A DNA stretch of 64,000 bases from Ptychodera flava (taxonomy: Eukaryota > Hemichordata > Enteropneusta > Ptychoderidae). The translations under genes were made by a program, and so were the position numbers. The notes under the pieces were generated by a model, which saw only the letters and a program-made list of their open reading frames with translations, made no database searches and was not told the DNA's origin. Positions 11,246 to 22,321 of this stretch are shown in pieces. The stretch's first letter is position 1, and each line of letters starts with the position of its first letter. Where the stretch lies: the NCBI RefSeq assembly GCF_041260155.1, contig NC_091931.1, positions 48,245,433-48,309,432 of the forward strand. Reading direction: 5' to 3'.

Positions 11246-12229
11246 CACAGAAACTCCCTATTGACAGTTATACTGTTGTTTACGTTGACAATGTGCAGAA
11301 ATACTACTGAATGTAGCAATTCCCCCTGCCTCTCTGCATTCGTGCTACCATTGGCCGGTGTTGGTAGAAAACAACAGCTAATAACCTGACTGACAAATTT
11401 CTGTATTAAATTTATATCGGCCATTTGTTCATTTAGTTTTTTGCCTGATGAATGGATTTTACATATAATTACTACAATCACAATTCTGAGTTACTTTATC
11501 AACGGCGTGGAGACACTTCACACTTTAATCCTGGCTGGTAATATCGTTACTAGAAATAACTAAGTAAGTTAACCGGTCAACTACATGTCCCCGTTGAGTG
11601 GTAGACTTGTTTGAAAGCCTGTTTTCTACCTGCTTCCCAAACTGCAAAATGTTAATCAGCGAAAAATTTTAGGCAAGTAACTTTTTACAGTGTCTTCCAA
11701 AATGCTTCGTATTTGTGCTACTGTTTCCTTCGACATCATAGTCACACGTTAAACTTCACTGCTCCTTCTTATTTGTAAGAACTTTCGTTTTGTGGCAAAA
11801 ATCGACGCTTCGGTAGAATAGACAACAGAAATCTGCGAACACGAATGTTTTTGTATACTGCCAAAGCCATGTATTTAATCAGACTTACTTTGTTTAATAC
11901 ATGATGTCAACGCTATAAAAAATAATGCCTGTTTCTCCCATTTAAAGAGGGTAATGAGCAGCGTCTCGGAAGCTGTTAGAAAACCGGTCGGCTGAAACTC
12001 AGTGTTCTTATTGAATTATTTTCAAACAGTCAATTGGGTAGACAATAGCCCTGATTACTGTCAATAATGACAATCTACCAATCAGATATAACCTTCCGAT
12101 CCGTTGCAAATTATGACTCAAAAAACCAGATATGAACTGAATGTGCTCACGTGTTTTACAACAGGTTCATTAATAGTAGTACGCTTCACAGAACAATAAG
12201 ATATATGTTATCACTATATGAAGCAGGTT
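11246..12229. other. Spacer, nothing recognised
   Basis: A few short open frames without splice sites; no repeat family identified by eye. Confidence 0.35.
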
Positions 12230-13761
12230 TTTTTCAACATCGCACAGTACTCTCAGATTTTAATCACCAATTACAAAACTTTATTTAGTATGCAAATGAG
12301 CTGTTAATTAACTTGACACTGCTCAATGCTTCATGGGACAATTAGATATCCATCAGATCAACATTTGTAGCACGTTTTATTTAATTTAATGCAGTAATTT
12401 TAGAGAAATGTCACTAATTACAAAGTTCATTAAATATGCAAATAAACCCTATATTAACTTGACACTGTTCAATGATTCATAGCACAATTGAATATTTATC
12501 AAATCAATATCTGTAGCACGTTTCACAAAATTTGGTGCCGTAATTTCAGAGTTATATACCTAATTACAAAGTTTATTAAATATGCAAATGAACCCTTAAT
12601 TAACTTTACATTACTAAATACTTTACAGCACAGTTAGAGATCTGTCAGATCAGTATATGCAGCAGTTTTCATCACATTTGATGCAGTTATTTCGGAGTTA
12701 TATGACTACTTATAAAACTTCATGAAATATGCAAATGAGCTAATTATTAACTTGACACTGTTCAATGCTTCTCAGTACAATTGGATATTTATCAGATCAA
12801 CATCTGTATCAAGTTTCATCAAATTTAACGCTGTAATTTTGGAGTAATATCACTAATTACAAAGTTCATTTAATATGCAAATAAACCCATAATTAACTTC
12901 ACACAAGTAAATGCTCTACACAACAATTAGATATCTGTCGGATCAGTATCTGCAGCAGATTTCATAACATTTGGTGCAGTTATTTTGGAGTTATATCACT
13001 AATTACAAAACTTCATAAAATATGCAAATGACCTATTTGTTAACTTGACACTGCCAAATGCTTCTCAGTACAATTAGATATTTATCAAAACAATATCTGT
13101 ACCCAATTTCAAAGACTTTGGTGCCGTAATTTCAGAGTTATATACCTAATTACAAAGTTCATTAAATATGCAAATGAACCCTTAATTAATTTCACACTAC
13201 TAAATGCTTTACACTACAGTTAGATATCAGTCGGATCAGTATCTGCAGCAGATTTCATCACGTTTGGTGAAGTTAAATCGAAGTTATATGACTAATTACG
13301 AAACTTCATAAAATATGCAAATGACCTATTTATTAACTTGACACTGTCCAATGCTTCTGAGTATAATTAGATATATATCAGATCAATATTTGTTGCAAGT
13401 ATCATCAAGTTTGGTGCAGGAATTTCAGAGTTATCTCACTAATAACAAAAGTTCATTAAATACGCAAATGAGAAGGCAATTGACATGACACTCACAGTAT
13501 CATCATAATGTTCTGAGATTGTCATCTGTGAAAAGTTTCATGAAATTTTGTGCAGTATTTCTTGATATATGTCTACACTGTCATAACCGTCTCCATAGGG
13601 AAACCATTGTATGGAAAAAAACGATATTGCATAACTTCATTAATATGCAAGCCACACTAACCAAAATCTAATCAGTTCTTGCAAGTAGCATATGGTACCT
13701 GTGTACCAAATCTGACTTGAATCCGTTCAGGCGTTTTTGAGTTATCGTGTAAACGTAAACA

Positions 13762-13803
<42 letters not shown>

Positions 13804-13856
13804 CAGACAGACAGACATCGCTATGACAATAGCCCACGTGTTTACAAACGTGAGCT
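12230..13856 (+). mobile_element. Helitron-like (HINE/pearl-type) non-autonomous element
   Basis: Order of parts: nine tandem units of about 147 bp (12273-13560), a unique segment, a (CA)n run (13763-13800), GGACAGACAGACAGACA, then a terminal hairpin CACGTGTTTACAAACGTG and CTAAAA. A tandem core beside a microsatellite, a 3' hairpin and a CTRR-like end is the layout of non-autonomous Helitron-type elements described in bivalves (pearl/HINE). A second copy with the same terminus lies at 62560-63062. The left end is not defined, and no Rep/helicase is present. Confidence 0.6.
12273..13560 (+). repeat. 147-bp tandem array, nine units
   Basis: Units begin near 12273, 12418, 12555, 12706, 12853, 13000, 13147, 13294 and 13441, each with an ATTACAAA...AAATATGCAAAT box. 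From 12555 on, two subtypes alternate: one with AAAGTTCATT...AACCC, one with AAAACTTCAT...GACCTATTT. This gives a dimeric 294-bp higher-order repeat. Units have diverged by roughly 15-25 per cent. Confidence 0.85.
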
Positions 13857-15667
13857 AAAAATCTGCCATGTTTTTAAAATGTTTAAAACATCCTTATTAT
13901 TGTCCGTTTTATAATTGGACTGAGTGTCATTCATTTTTATCAACCAATCACGCTATACATTCAGCAATACGAGCTGGGATAAGTCGGGGCCCCGTGATAG
14001 GTATGTGTACTTGTCTGGATATACCTGATGATTAATCATATTTGCCCGATATAAGGAAAGACACGTTTCCGGTGGCCTGCCCTATTTATACCTCGATAAT
14101 AAATATTTAAAAAAAAAAAATTGTTACGTGCGATTAAGAAATTTATTCACGTTTCCTTGTGTCACATGAGAAAAAAGAAAATTTACAATCGACCCTGATT
14201 ATTGGACACCGAAAAGGATTAAACCGCTAACATCGTATCATATCATGCCATGTCATATGATATGATATCGTATTGTATCATATCATATAGTATTATCAAA
14301 TCGATTGGAAACGGCGTTCCATAAGTAAATTGCATGTGTGTAGAGAGTTTCTCAAATTTGGTTAGGTCATAAAATGTGGTGTGATGGTAACCAAGGGCAC
14401 TACGTGCACTGGGATGACAATCGCCCTGTAGCCATACGTTTATGAAACCTGCGCCATATATCGTAGAGGATGGAGCTGTATAGGGATGAAGTTTCACACA
14501 ACCTTTGACGTGCAGGAGACAGTTTTGACTGTGGGTAGAGTAAAACACAGTAATTAACATACAATTCGAGGAAAACAACGACTGAAAGCAAACCATTTCG
14601 ACGACGGAATCTTCTCTTGTTAGTCAACTGCTGACAGCCATCGTAACACGTTGTCAGTCTGAGATGATATAATGCATTAAGAGAGCATGCAACAGGTGGT
14701 AGTAGCGTCATTGGCCGCTAGCCCTGCATCCCCGTCTTTTCTGTTGGATAAACTCACCGTGGGAGGGAAATACAAATGAGGTTCCAAACAGATAGAGGGG
14801 CTTAGGAAAAACGATCAGTTCTTGCAAGCTCTAGATTTCATCAAGGTTTTGAATCCTCTCGGATTAAGAAGACAGGCACCAACAAAGTGCACGTGAGTAC
14901 ATTGCGATACACTCATTTTTTTCGAAAATGGTTTGTGTTAGTTGCACATACGTTAGGGGTAGGCATACAAAGAGTGTGGCGACAGATGTGGCCATTTCCG
15001 TGATCCATATACATCGTTACATTGTCGTGTCATGCAGACGACAGTTACAGAGCAGAATTTTTAGAATCATTTGGAATGTCACTAAAATTTTGAGCCAAAG
15101 CTGTTCAACCTCATGTAACATATATTTACTGATATATATTTCGTGGCAACACAAAAGCCGCTTCTCATACATTTAATATAGCTGGTTAAGCACACTGTTC
15201 ATTATCCTCGGGCCTAAAAGTAGGAAAACATCAATTTAATGATTAGTGATGGGATGAACTGTTCGGAACAATCAAAGTAAGTGTCCTTGCTCCGTCAACA
15301 CTATAAGGGTAACATTTCAAATATCATAGTGCCATGTCACGTTACCGAAAAAAAGTTAATAGTAAAGCAATAAATTATCATCCAGACAAGTAATGAAATT
15401 GACAATATATACACAGAAGCTATCTTTAATAGGGCCTATTCAAAAATAATCGTCAGAAATTAAAATTGACGTATCGTGTTTCTCTTTTAGATAATTGATT
15501 TCAACAAGTGGTTACATATTACTTGTACGTTTTCTGCCAGACATGTCGAAGCTAAGCGTGAAGATATTGTAATATTCGCCCACTGTTTGTTGTGGTAATG
15601 CTCGATAAATCCCGGCAGTCATATTTATCTAACGTCATCCTGTACCTCTCGAAACAATTGCAGCACC
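13857..15667. other. Spacer upstream of sulfotransferase
   Basis: Holds a low-complexity TATCATATCA run (14235-14290). No exon is supported. A pyrimidine-rich TTTCTCTTTTAG near 15490 could be an acceptor of a 5' UTR intron for the gene at 15668, which is speculative. Confidence 0.35.
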
Positions 15668-16732
15668 ATGGAAACGAGCGGATTTAATCCAAAACAACGA
15701 ACGCGGCGATGTAGGCTGTTCAACATGTTCAACATTTTGCTCAGTTTGGCGATATCAGTATCGGTTTTAGGATTGTGCTCGTCCTTTGTCAGAATAAACT
15801 TAAAAAATGATCGTAAAATCACATCAGACGAGAACTTGGTACGAGAAGTGGCATCCCTATCTTCCAGGGATTCGTCAGTAGTTACACCGAAAACGAATTT
15901 ACCACTTGACGTCGAAAGCACGAGAAGAATAAACAGAGTAATCTATAACAGGGTTTCGAAATGTGGCAGTCGTACTATGATGGCAGTCGTCGAGAGGGTT
16001 TCTATTCGGAATAATTTTGCCCACGTAAAAAGCAAGGAGTACCGCAGCAGGACTGTAAGCGAGGACGAAGAAGTTGAACTCCTTTCCGAAATCATGAATA
16101 TCACAGAGCCATTCCTCTACAATAGACACTTAGATTTCATTGATTTTGAAAAACACGGTATCGAGGACGCACCGATGTACATCAACTTGATAAGGGATCC
16201 CGTAGAGCGGAAAATATCACTATTTCACTACCTCCGATTTGGGGATATACAACACATGCGTGAAACGAGCAAGCGGAACGTCAACGTGACATTTGAAGAA
16301 TGTGTTCTCGGCATGCACGACGAATGCAGCGGCGGCAAGATCACAATTATTCCGTACTTCTGTGGACAGTCTGATCGGTGTCGAGAAGATGTTGAATGGG
16401 CGTTAGAAACTGCCAAACGAAACGTCGTGGAAAAGTACGTTTTTGTTGGAATAATGGAAGACTTTGAAAGATCCTTGCGCATTTTTCAGTACCTTATGCC
16501 ACAGTTTTTCCGATCAGCACCAAAGGCTTACAAGATTATCAAGAGGAAAAACGTTATGTCGAAATTCAAATCTGTCTCTCGGAAGGAATCACCAGAGACT
16601 GTCAAAGAAATCATGAGGGGAAGGATGTACCTGGATTATGAATTTTACAACTTTATCAAAGAAAGAATGCTATTAATTGAAAAGCAAATGGAAATGACGG
16701 GCTATCACAAAAATACAGAGCTGCAAATGTGA
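15668..16732 (+). CDS. Uronyl 2-O-sulfotransferase-like protein (UST/HS2ST family)
   Basis: A single uninterrupted 354-codon ORF whose ATG has an ideal context (CACCATGG). The product looks like a type II Golgi membrane enzyme: basic N-terminus, membrane anchor about residues 17-41, a stem, then the sulfotransferase domain. The 5'-phosphosulfate loop is YNRVSKCGSRT (93-103) and the 3'-phosphate motif is INLIRDPVERKIS (172-184). RHLDFIDF (153-160) carries the histidine expected to be catalytic. YFCGQSDRCRE and EWALE (about 230-247) match vertebrate UST better than HS2ST, as does KCGSRT. Sequons NIT (144) and NVT (206) suggest glycosylation. The family moves sulfate from PAPS to the 2-O of iduronic or glucuronic acid in chondroitin/dermatan or heparan sulfate. 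It is shorter than vertebrate UST (about 406) at the C-terminus. The absence of introns suggests an expanded or retroposed lineage; the frame and motifs look intact. Confidence 0.92.
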   Translation: METSGFNPKQRTRRCRLFNMFNILLSLAISVSVLGLCSSFVRINLKNDRKITSDENLVREVASLSSRDSSVVTPKTNLPLDVESTRRINRVIYNRVSKCGSRTMMAVVERVSIRNNFAHVKSKEYRSRTVSEDEEVELLSEIMNITEPFLYNRHLDFIDFEKHGIEDAPMYINLIRDPVERKISLFHYLRFGDIQHMRETSKRNVNVTFEECVLGMHDECSGGKITIIPYFCGQSDRCREDVEWALETAKRNVVEKYVFVGIMEDFERSLRIFQYLMPQFFRSAPKAYKIIKRKNVMSKFKSVSRKESPETVKEIMRGRMYLDYEFYNFIKERMLLIEKQMEMTGYHKNTELQM

Positions 16733-17378
16733 CATATGCAATTCCAAAATTTCGAAATATCTCTCCAGTTACACAACTCCGAAAAGGTACCACTCTGTTA
16801 CGAGGAAATGACAGTAGTTATAGTGCAGTACCCCACTCCCGTACAACTTTATTTCTCTCAGATGGAGTCATGGTAGCAGGATTATTGTTCAATTACGGCA
16901 GGGGTGCAAATTAATGGTATTCACTCACCCAAAGACAGCAAATCCTTGCCTTTTTATCGGGAACCGGTTGACAAATTGAATACCACCATATTGTGTCATG
17001 AAACGAATCCACAGTTTACATCTGAATTGAGTGTATTAAGCCCAAGCTGGCCACCAGACTTTTACTAGAAACAGTCTGTGATTTTGTAAAACCATGTATA
17101 TGGCACCGTCAAGTAAAATGCGGAACATACATTTTCAGTTTGTCTGGGTAAGTTACGAATGATAATACAGTATGCTTACTGTACGAGTTTTTATCTTGCC
17201 ACCTCATCATTGGCAGATTCAAATGTTGTTCAAGTATGGTCTATTTTTCAATTCCTCTCTAATTGTACGCACATTAAATATCTCTGGCAATACAAATGTG
17301 CCATCATGTATCATAACGGTACTATTCTCCCGGAATTTTGGCATGTGATTGACTTGGCAAGGAATTGCATTTCTCGTG
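16733..17378. other. 3' flank of sulfotransferase gene
   Basis: No second gene seen. An ATTAAA near 17274 could be a poly(A) signal; no AATAAA was noticed closer. Confidence 0.3.
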
Positions 17379-17588
17379 GTCTGGTACATCCCTAGATTCT
17401 CTCACAGCCCCTCGTCCGCTACGCTGAGCCTCAACCATATGGTCTTTCTAGCAACCAAGGCTCACCGAGCCAGCAGGATTATAGCGTAGCGGAACTTCGC
17501 CCGGCTCAACTGCTTAGGGCGGTACTATGGCTGCTATGGTCTGAGGTGAAGCCGGTGAGGGCCTGTGACAGAGTCTGGTACATCCCTA
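17379..17588. mobile_element. 178-bp GC-rich insertion between 16-bp direct repeats
   Basis: GTCTGGTACATCCCTA occurs at 17379-17394 and again at 17573-17588 without a mismatch. Between them is a GC-rich insert whose ends are imperfect inverted repeats (CTCTCACAGCCCCTC / GAGGGCCTGTGACAG). It contains a second inverted pair, CCGCTACGC / GCGTAGCGG. The long perfect duplication suggests a recent insertion of a short retroposon or foldback element. No poly(A) or coding capacity. Confidence 0.6.
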
Positions 17589-19057
17589 CTCGATTTGAGT
17601 AGTGCGCCCTCTACAGCCTAGAACGATCATCTTGATCATTTGTCACTGGTGTTTTGTTAATATCAATTGCCGGAATGCACTGTTGTTGTTTACTTTTGAA
17701 TTCTGGTGCGGACTAAAATTTTAAGTAAATCTAGTCGGTCTCTACACGTACACATTGAATTTGGTCGCTGGAAACAACAGCTGTCGTCCTTACATGATGA
17801 AGCGATGTAGTCTTATGTACGCTACTGATAAATTGTTGTGAAGTATAAGTTATACTGAAGTATACAGTGTTTGTGCTAGAGCTTCGGATTGATTTCTAAC
17901 TAACGTTATATAACTTTGTGAAAAAGACCACTCCACCAAACAGTATCAAAAGCTGGATAAATATTTAGACTGTACAAATAATGCTATGGCGTTCAACATA
18001 GATAACTGGTTATTTTAACTTACAGAATGCTGTTGTAAAATTGCTCAATCCATGTCGATAAAAGAACTGATGCCTTACTGCTCTGTATACTTGAAGTAAG
18101 TTTGTGATTTTGAATCGACCACTGCAAATTCCAAGAGAAGATATAAAGCTTGAATTTGCGTGAGTCTGTGTTCTGTGTCTGTCTATATTGTGTGTGCAAA
18201 TACATTGCTAAGACAATCCAGAAATTGAATAGTATTAACGGATATTCAATTTATTAATGATTACCGATAGTATAACACTGGTAAAGTGATGCAAACACTC
18301 TGTAGACGATCACAAAACAAGATTTCGCTATCTTTACATACAGTCCTTCACATTTCAACATTTTGTTATATCACAGTCCCTCTATAGAGGGACTGTGGTT
18401 ATATCTACAATGCACTTAGAAGTCTTGTAAAAGTTCGATGGTATAATTCGATGGAAATAAGGTGGCTATCTTCATCGGTTAGACGCTCTGTAAACACAGT
18501 AAGCCTACTAACTGACCAAGGGAATATACAACCTTTTGTTGCCAGTCATTATTTTATCGAAAGAATTACCTTAGAAGTGTCGAATGGTTGTTTTTAAACT
18601 CTGGAACCTAAGAATTCACAAAACTCTAACAAATGTATGTGCATTGTAGGCCCAATTCCAAACTCACATTAAACACAGTAAATATAATCTTACAAATAAA
18701 AGTTACAGGGCTTAAAGCAAAATACATGTAATAACTGAGAGAAAGAAATTCAGTGTTTACATGCATCAATTACTATTCATGATTAATGATAAAACGATAA
18801 GACAGTCTTCAAGAGGGAAGCAGTAGATGCAAGCTTCCGTGATAACGACGTCCTTAGCTCTCTAAATTAGTCACGAAAATATCACATCAATATTCATAGC
18901 AAGCTAAAAGAAATGGTAACACCACTACTGACACGGCATTCTACCACACAGAGCTATACGACAGAAACATTCGTAAGTGCATGTATTTGTCATGTAAAGC
19001 TAAATATGTAAAGTCATCGTGAGCAAATTTGAAGGACTTGGATGTTGTACTTAGGTT
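17589..19057. other. Convergent spacer between two genes
   Basis: Lies between the 3' ends of the sulfotransferase (plus) and heat shock (minus) genes. It contains a perfect 24-bp palindrome at 18374-18397 and no supported gene. A TTTATT at about 18249 (AATAAA on the minus strand) may end the heat shock transcript. Confidence 0.35.
18374..18397. repeat. Perfect 24-bp palindrome
   Basis: Two abutting copies of ACAGTCCCTCTA in inverted order. Single CAGTCCCTC-type phrases recur near 25015, 49245 and 55090, so this may be two transposon ends left head to head. Confidence 0.6.
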
Positions 19058-19735
19058 TTAGGTCTCCTTTCTTTCATCATGTTCCTTTTCATTTGGCGAT
19101 TCGTTGTTTTCCACGGCAGGTATGTCTTCACGCATAATTGGTATTTTTCTGGCAGTTGGTTTGGCTTCCACAGGTGCTTCAAACGTCAGTAAACCATCTT
19201 TAGACAGCTCAGTCGTTAACTTTTCCAGGTCGACGTTGTCTGGTAGCAGATAACGCTGGGTGTACTCCCTGTAGGCTTCGTACCCATCTTCCGCCTTTTC
19301 TTCTTGTTTAGCACGGATTTGAAGCCTGTTTCCTTGCAGTGTCACTTCGATATTCTCAGGTTTGAAAGAGCTGAGATTCACCGATGCCCGAAATGTGTTG
19401 TTGCCTTCGTCTACTGCTACTTTGCTCTCGTTTTCTGTTGTATTTTCTTCGCCTTTCCCCTCCAAGCCTTCCTTAACATCATTGCGTTCAGGTGCCGCTT
19501 TACTGTATCGGTAATGAGCTGACGACACGATGGACGGACGACTTGTAGAGAAAACACGATCCATGTAGCCCAAGTGTTCATTCAACATTTGCTGCGGCGT
19601 CATTTCCATCAAGCCCCTGGAGAACGGATGGTATCTTGAGAACGGGGAGAGATGCATTTCAGCCATTATCTCCTGCATTTCTCGCGCCATTTGACGGGCT
19701 AAGCGAAATGTTGGTAGCATTCGGACTGGCAACAT
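19058..19735 (-). CDS. Small heat shock protein (HSP20/alpha-crystallin family)
   Basis: A 225-residue intronless ORF; the ATG at 19735 is the first in frame (upstream codons lack ATG). The N-terminal arm is Met-rich (1-70) and is followed by an acidic linker (about 85-112). The alpha-crystallin domain spans about 113-189, with FRASVNLSSFKPENI, LQIRAKQEEK, YLLPDNVD and LSKDGLLTFEAP, the classic strand signatures. A C-terminal IPI motif (198-200) would dock into a neighbouring domain during oligomer assembly, and the tail is highly charged. It is an ATP-independent holdase binding unfolding proteins in the cytosol. Oddity: the position equivalent to alphaB-crystallin Arg120 reads Gln160 (EYTQRY). 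Upstream are a TATA box and two heat shock element clusters, so it is probably stress-inducible. The family call is very safe; a named orthologue cannot be assigned. Confidence 0.96.
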   Translation of the reverse strand: MLPVRMLPTFRLARQMAREMQEIMAEMHLSPFSRYHPFSRGLMEMTPQQMLNEHLGYMDRVFSTSRPSIVSSAHYRYSKAAPERNDVKEGLEGKGEENTTENESKVAVDEGNNTFRASVNLSSFKPENIEVTLQGNRLQIRAKQEEKAEDGYEAYREYTQRYLLPDNVDLEKLTTELSKDGLLTFEAPVEAKPTARKIPIMREDIPAVENNESPNEKEHDERKET

Positions 19736-19859
19736 TTTCACGGATAGGTAAATATTGGTCCGCACAGGTAAAACTGTAATAGGCCTATCTCCTCGCAACT
19801 ACTGACTGCTAGGTAGCTCCCCCTTTGTCGATATGACGTACATTAGTCAGCTAAATTTC

Positions 19860-19866
19860 TTTTATA
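19860..19866 (-). promoter_or_regulatory. TATA box of small heat shock gene
   Basis: TATAAAAG on the minus strand, about 125 bp upstream of the ATG and about 40 bp downstream of the nearest heat shock element. Confidence 0.7.
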
Positions 19867-19903
19867 CCCTCATTCTGCCTGACGTAACAAACCTACAAAA
19901 ATG

Positions 19904-19918
19904 ACGAAACTTCCAGTA
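19904..19918 (-). promoter_or_regulatory. Heat shock element (proximal)
   Basis: On the plus strand GAAACTTCCAGTA gives GAA-nn-TTC-nn-GTA: two perfect and one imperfect inverted pentamers of the HSF1 site, placed just upstream of the TATA box. Confidence 0.65.
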
Positions 19919-19946
19919 CTTATTACTCATGTCACACTCTGTATGA

Positions 19947-19964
19947 ATCCAGAAAGATCGAGAA
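19947..19964 (-). promoter_or_regulatory. Heat shock element (distal, four pentamers)
   Basis: ATC-CA-GAA-AG-ATC-GA-GAA on the plus strand: four contiguous alternating pentamers with one mismatch in each TTC unit. The spacing is exactly that of an HSF trimer array. Confidence 0.65.
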
Positions 19965-19999
19965 CTATTGTTTGCAATTTCGTAACTCCAGTAATTATA

Positions 20000-21952
20000 C
20001 TGCTATGAAGAAGCCGTTGGTAGCGCCACCTACGAGATAGTAGTTATTCTTTTGTTTTCATGATTTACTTGCACTTCACGCACACACACATCATATTTTT
20101 ACACATAATCATATAGAGTACCGTCAAAGAATGATCAGGCCTGAATCCATGTGTGATTATCATACATACTTGGTTGAGTTACACATTTCAAGAGTAGGCT
20201 TTACGAGGCAAGGACGCACATGTAACATGATTTTCAGCTCTTTTCATTTTGCTATATTCAACTCACTGATATTCATATCAGTGATGATTTTCAAAAAGTG
20301 CTACATGTGTCCAACGTGAATTATTTTGACTTGTAGAGTAAATGGTGGTGACCCGCGTTTCACGCTTACTTTCATGGTCGTTCACTTTTTACCGTTTTAC
20401 ACATTGTAGCCTGAAGTCATATTCTGAATCACGCAGCTTTTACGCTGTTATTCAGTTTTTGCAGCATTCCTATTACGTTTATTAAAATAATAATAAATGT
20501 TACTGGCTTTGTACAATGATAATAGGCTAATTTGCACCGTGTCCGAGTACTATAACGGTTGGTTGCTAAGGAAATGACAGTTTTCAGCTCGGCTTCTCAC
20601 GGAGATGGTCAAGGTGCGGAACAAACTACTCAGTGTTCGTCTCATCTATATAGCTATTGTTATAAGTAACATTTTGCAATACATGATATACGGGCGGTGT
20701 TGTCCAAAATAATCTCGATTATTACATATGTACCATATACCACAGTTTACCTGCACTGGAGCGCGCGCGTACTACCGGTATTTGCAAGGCAGTGCAATAC
20801 AAAAATTTTGCCATTTCTTTATGGTAATGAGTATAGACCAATTTTTGACTCCGAACTATTTTTGTTTGTAAACAAAAAACTGTCGTCTGCAAGTTTTCAT
20901 TCATATAAGTTCGGAGGCTGTTGCAAGTTATCGGTTACTGTATAATGAATGGATGACCTAATTTTTTCAGTTTTTATTTGTATCGACTATTCAGAAGAAT
21001 TTCGAGCCTCAAAACGTGAAAAAATGATGTTGCGTTTTCGAAGTTTTTGAATGCAATCGAATGTGAGCAGACCAGCGCAAGCTCTCCGACCACAGGGGAA
21101 GGCAAGCAATATTAGTCTAGAAGTTATGAATATGATCAATAAATGTCATGTATTAAACTTTCTTTCTCTACACAAGCCTTACCTACTTCTAGCGTGTCCC
21201 TAGCTATCTCTGTATAGTATTTCCAAGAAAACAGTCCATATAAGCTTACCTATTAATTGCCCTCCCTAATCCCCTTCATTAATAATTTGTTCTGCCGATC
21301 ACCAAAGTGGGGGCATATCGCCCTGACCAAATAACTGGAGTTGCCAGTGCCTGGAGTTGCCAGTGTAGTATACAAAAGTTTGGGCAACTGGTCTCAGTGC
21401 CAAAAAATATGAAGTCAGCGAAAAGTTAAAAACAAACACATAAGGCCAGAGAAAAAAAAAATCTTGTTCATCGGATTTTTTGGACCAAGTCCCAGGAGCG
21501 GCGAGCGAAATTTTTTTTTTTTTATTTTTTTTTAGGCCGAAGGTAAACGCGGTTCTCTTGCATTTTTGCACAGATGCAGACAAGGCAAGATAATTGTTTC
21601 CCTTTTTACCAGAAATATCTCAGACAAGAAACACTGATACTGGTAACTGAATTCAATACTATATTTCCCAACAATAACATAGGCCATTACATTCACAGTT
21701 AGTGTTTGCACAACATATTCTGAGCATTTCAACATTCTCTCAGAATAAAACTGAAATGTACAGCAAATCACTGAAATCCAACAATTCAGTATTGTCCTTT
21801 AATATTGTCCTGGTGGGACCTAGCATCTGAGTTTTTTCATTTTACTTTGGCCCCGTGTTTTGGCCTCTTTACCACTGTCTATATATACACATTTTACACA
21901 ATGGTCTAACAACACTGTACTGTGATCGGAGTGAAGTTATATATAGTAGTCA
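20000..21952. other. Spacer, no gene seen
   Basis: Short frames on both strands only. Holds poly-T/A runs near 21510-21535 and a duplicated CTGGAGTTGCCAGTG phrase at about 21336-21364. No RNA gene recognised. Confidence 0.35.
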
Positions 21953-22321
21953 TCATTCAGATCGTACTTTAACATCGACGCAACCATGTGTTTTGTCATT
22001 GCCGTAAATTTTTATACTTTCGATGCAATTTTCATTCAATCGGATGCACCGTCCATCTGCTGTCACGATCTTGTTGAACAAATCGCCGAACGTAATATCA
22101 GGACAAACACTGAATAGCGTCTCTGGAACTAACTGTTGGCCATCACGTCGAATGTTGGCGATCAAATTAATACCAGTAATACTCATGTGACATGTACTAA
22201 CCTTTACAAAACGAGCAAATTTCTGGCCAAATCGACCCACTTTCCGTCGTGATTCGCCAAATTCAGACGTCACAACAACGTGTTGGCGGTCAACTACATC
22301 CAAACACGTACGAAGTCTCAT
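21953..22321 (-). CDS. Hypothetical protein, 122 residues
   Basis: An ATG-started minus-strand frame with a markedly higher GC and CpG content than its flanks and varied, protein-like composition. It starts MRLRTCLDVVDRQHVVVTSE and ends with a Cys/charged stretch (NENCIESIKIYG, then TRG-like KTHGCVDVK). Predicted strands alternate with helices; no signal peptide or membrane segment. I cannot place it in a family. Two donor-like sites, AAG|GTTAGT after ...FARFVK and AAA|GTACGA near the end, mean it could be the first exon of a longer gene running left, or an internal piece of a domesticated or decayed element. Downstream (to 19.8 kb) I found no exon that joins it. Confidence 0.45.
   Translation of the reverse strand: MRLRTCLDVVDRQHVVVTSEFGESRRKVGRFGQKFARFVKVSTCHMSITGINLIANIRRDGQQLVPETLFSVCPDITFGDLFNKIVTADGRCIRLNENCIESIKIYGNDKTHGCVDVKVRSE

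Noticed and set aside
12273-13560. Regular repeats considered as CRISPR
   Set aside because: Units are directly abutting 147-bp tandem repeats without unique spacers, in a eukaryotic setting.
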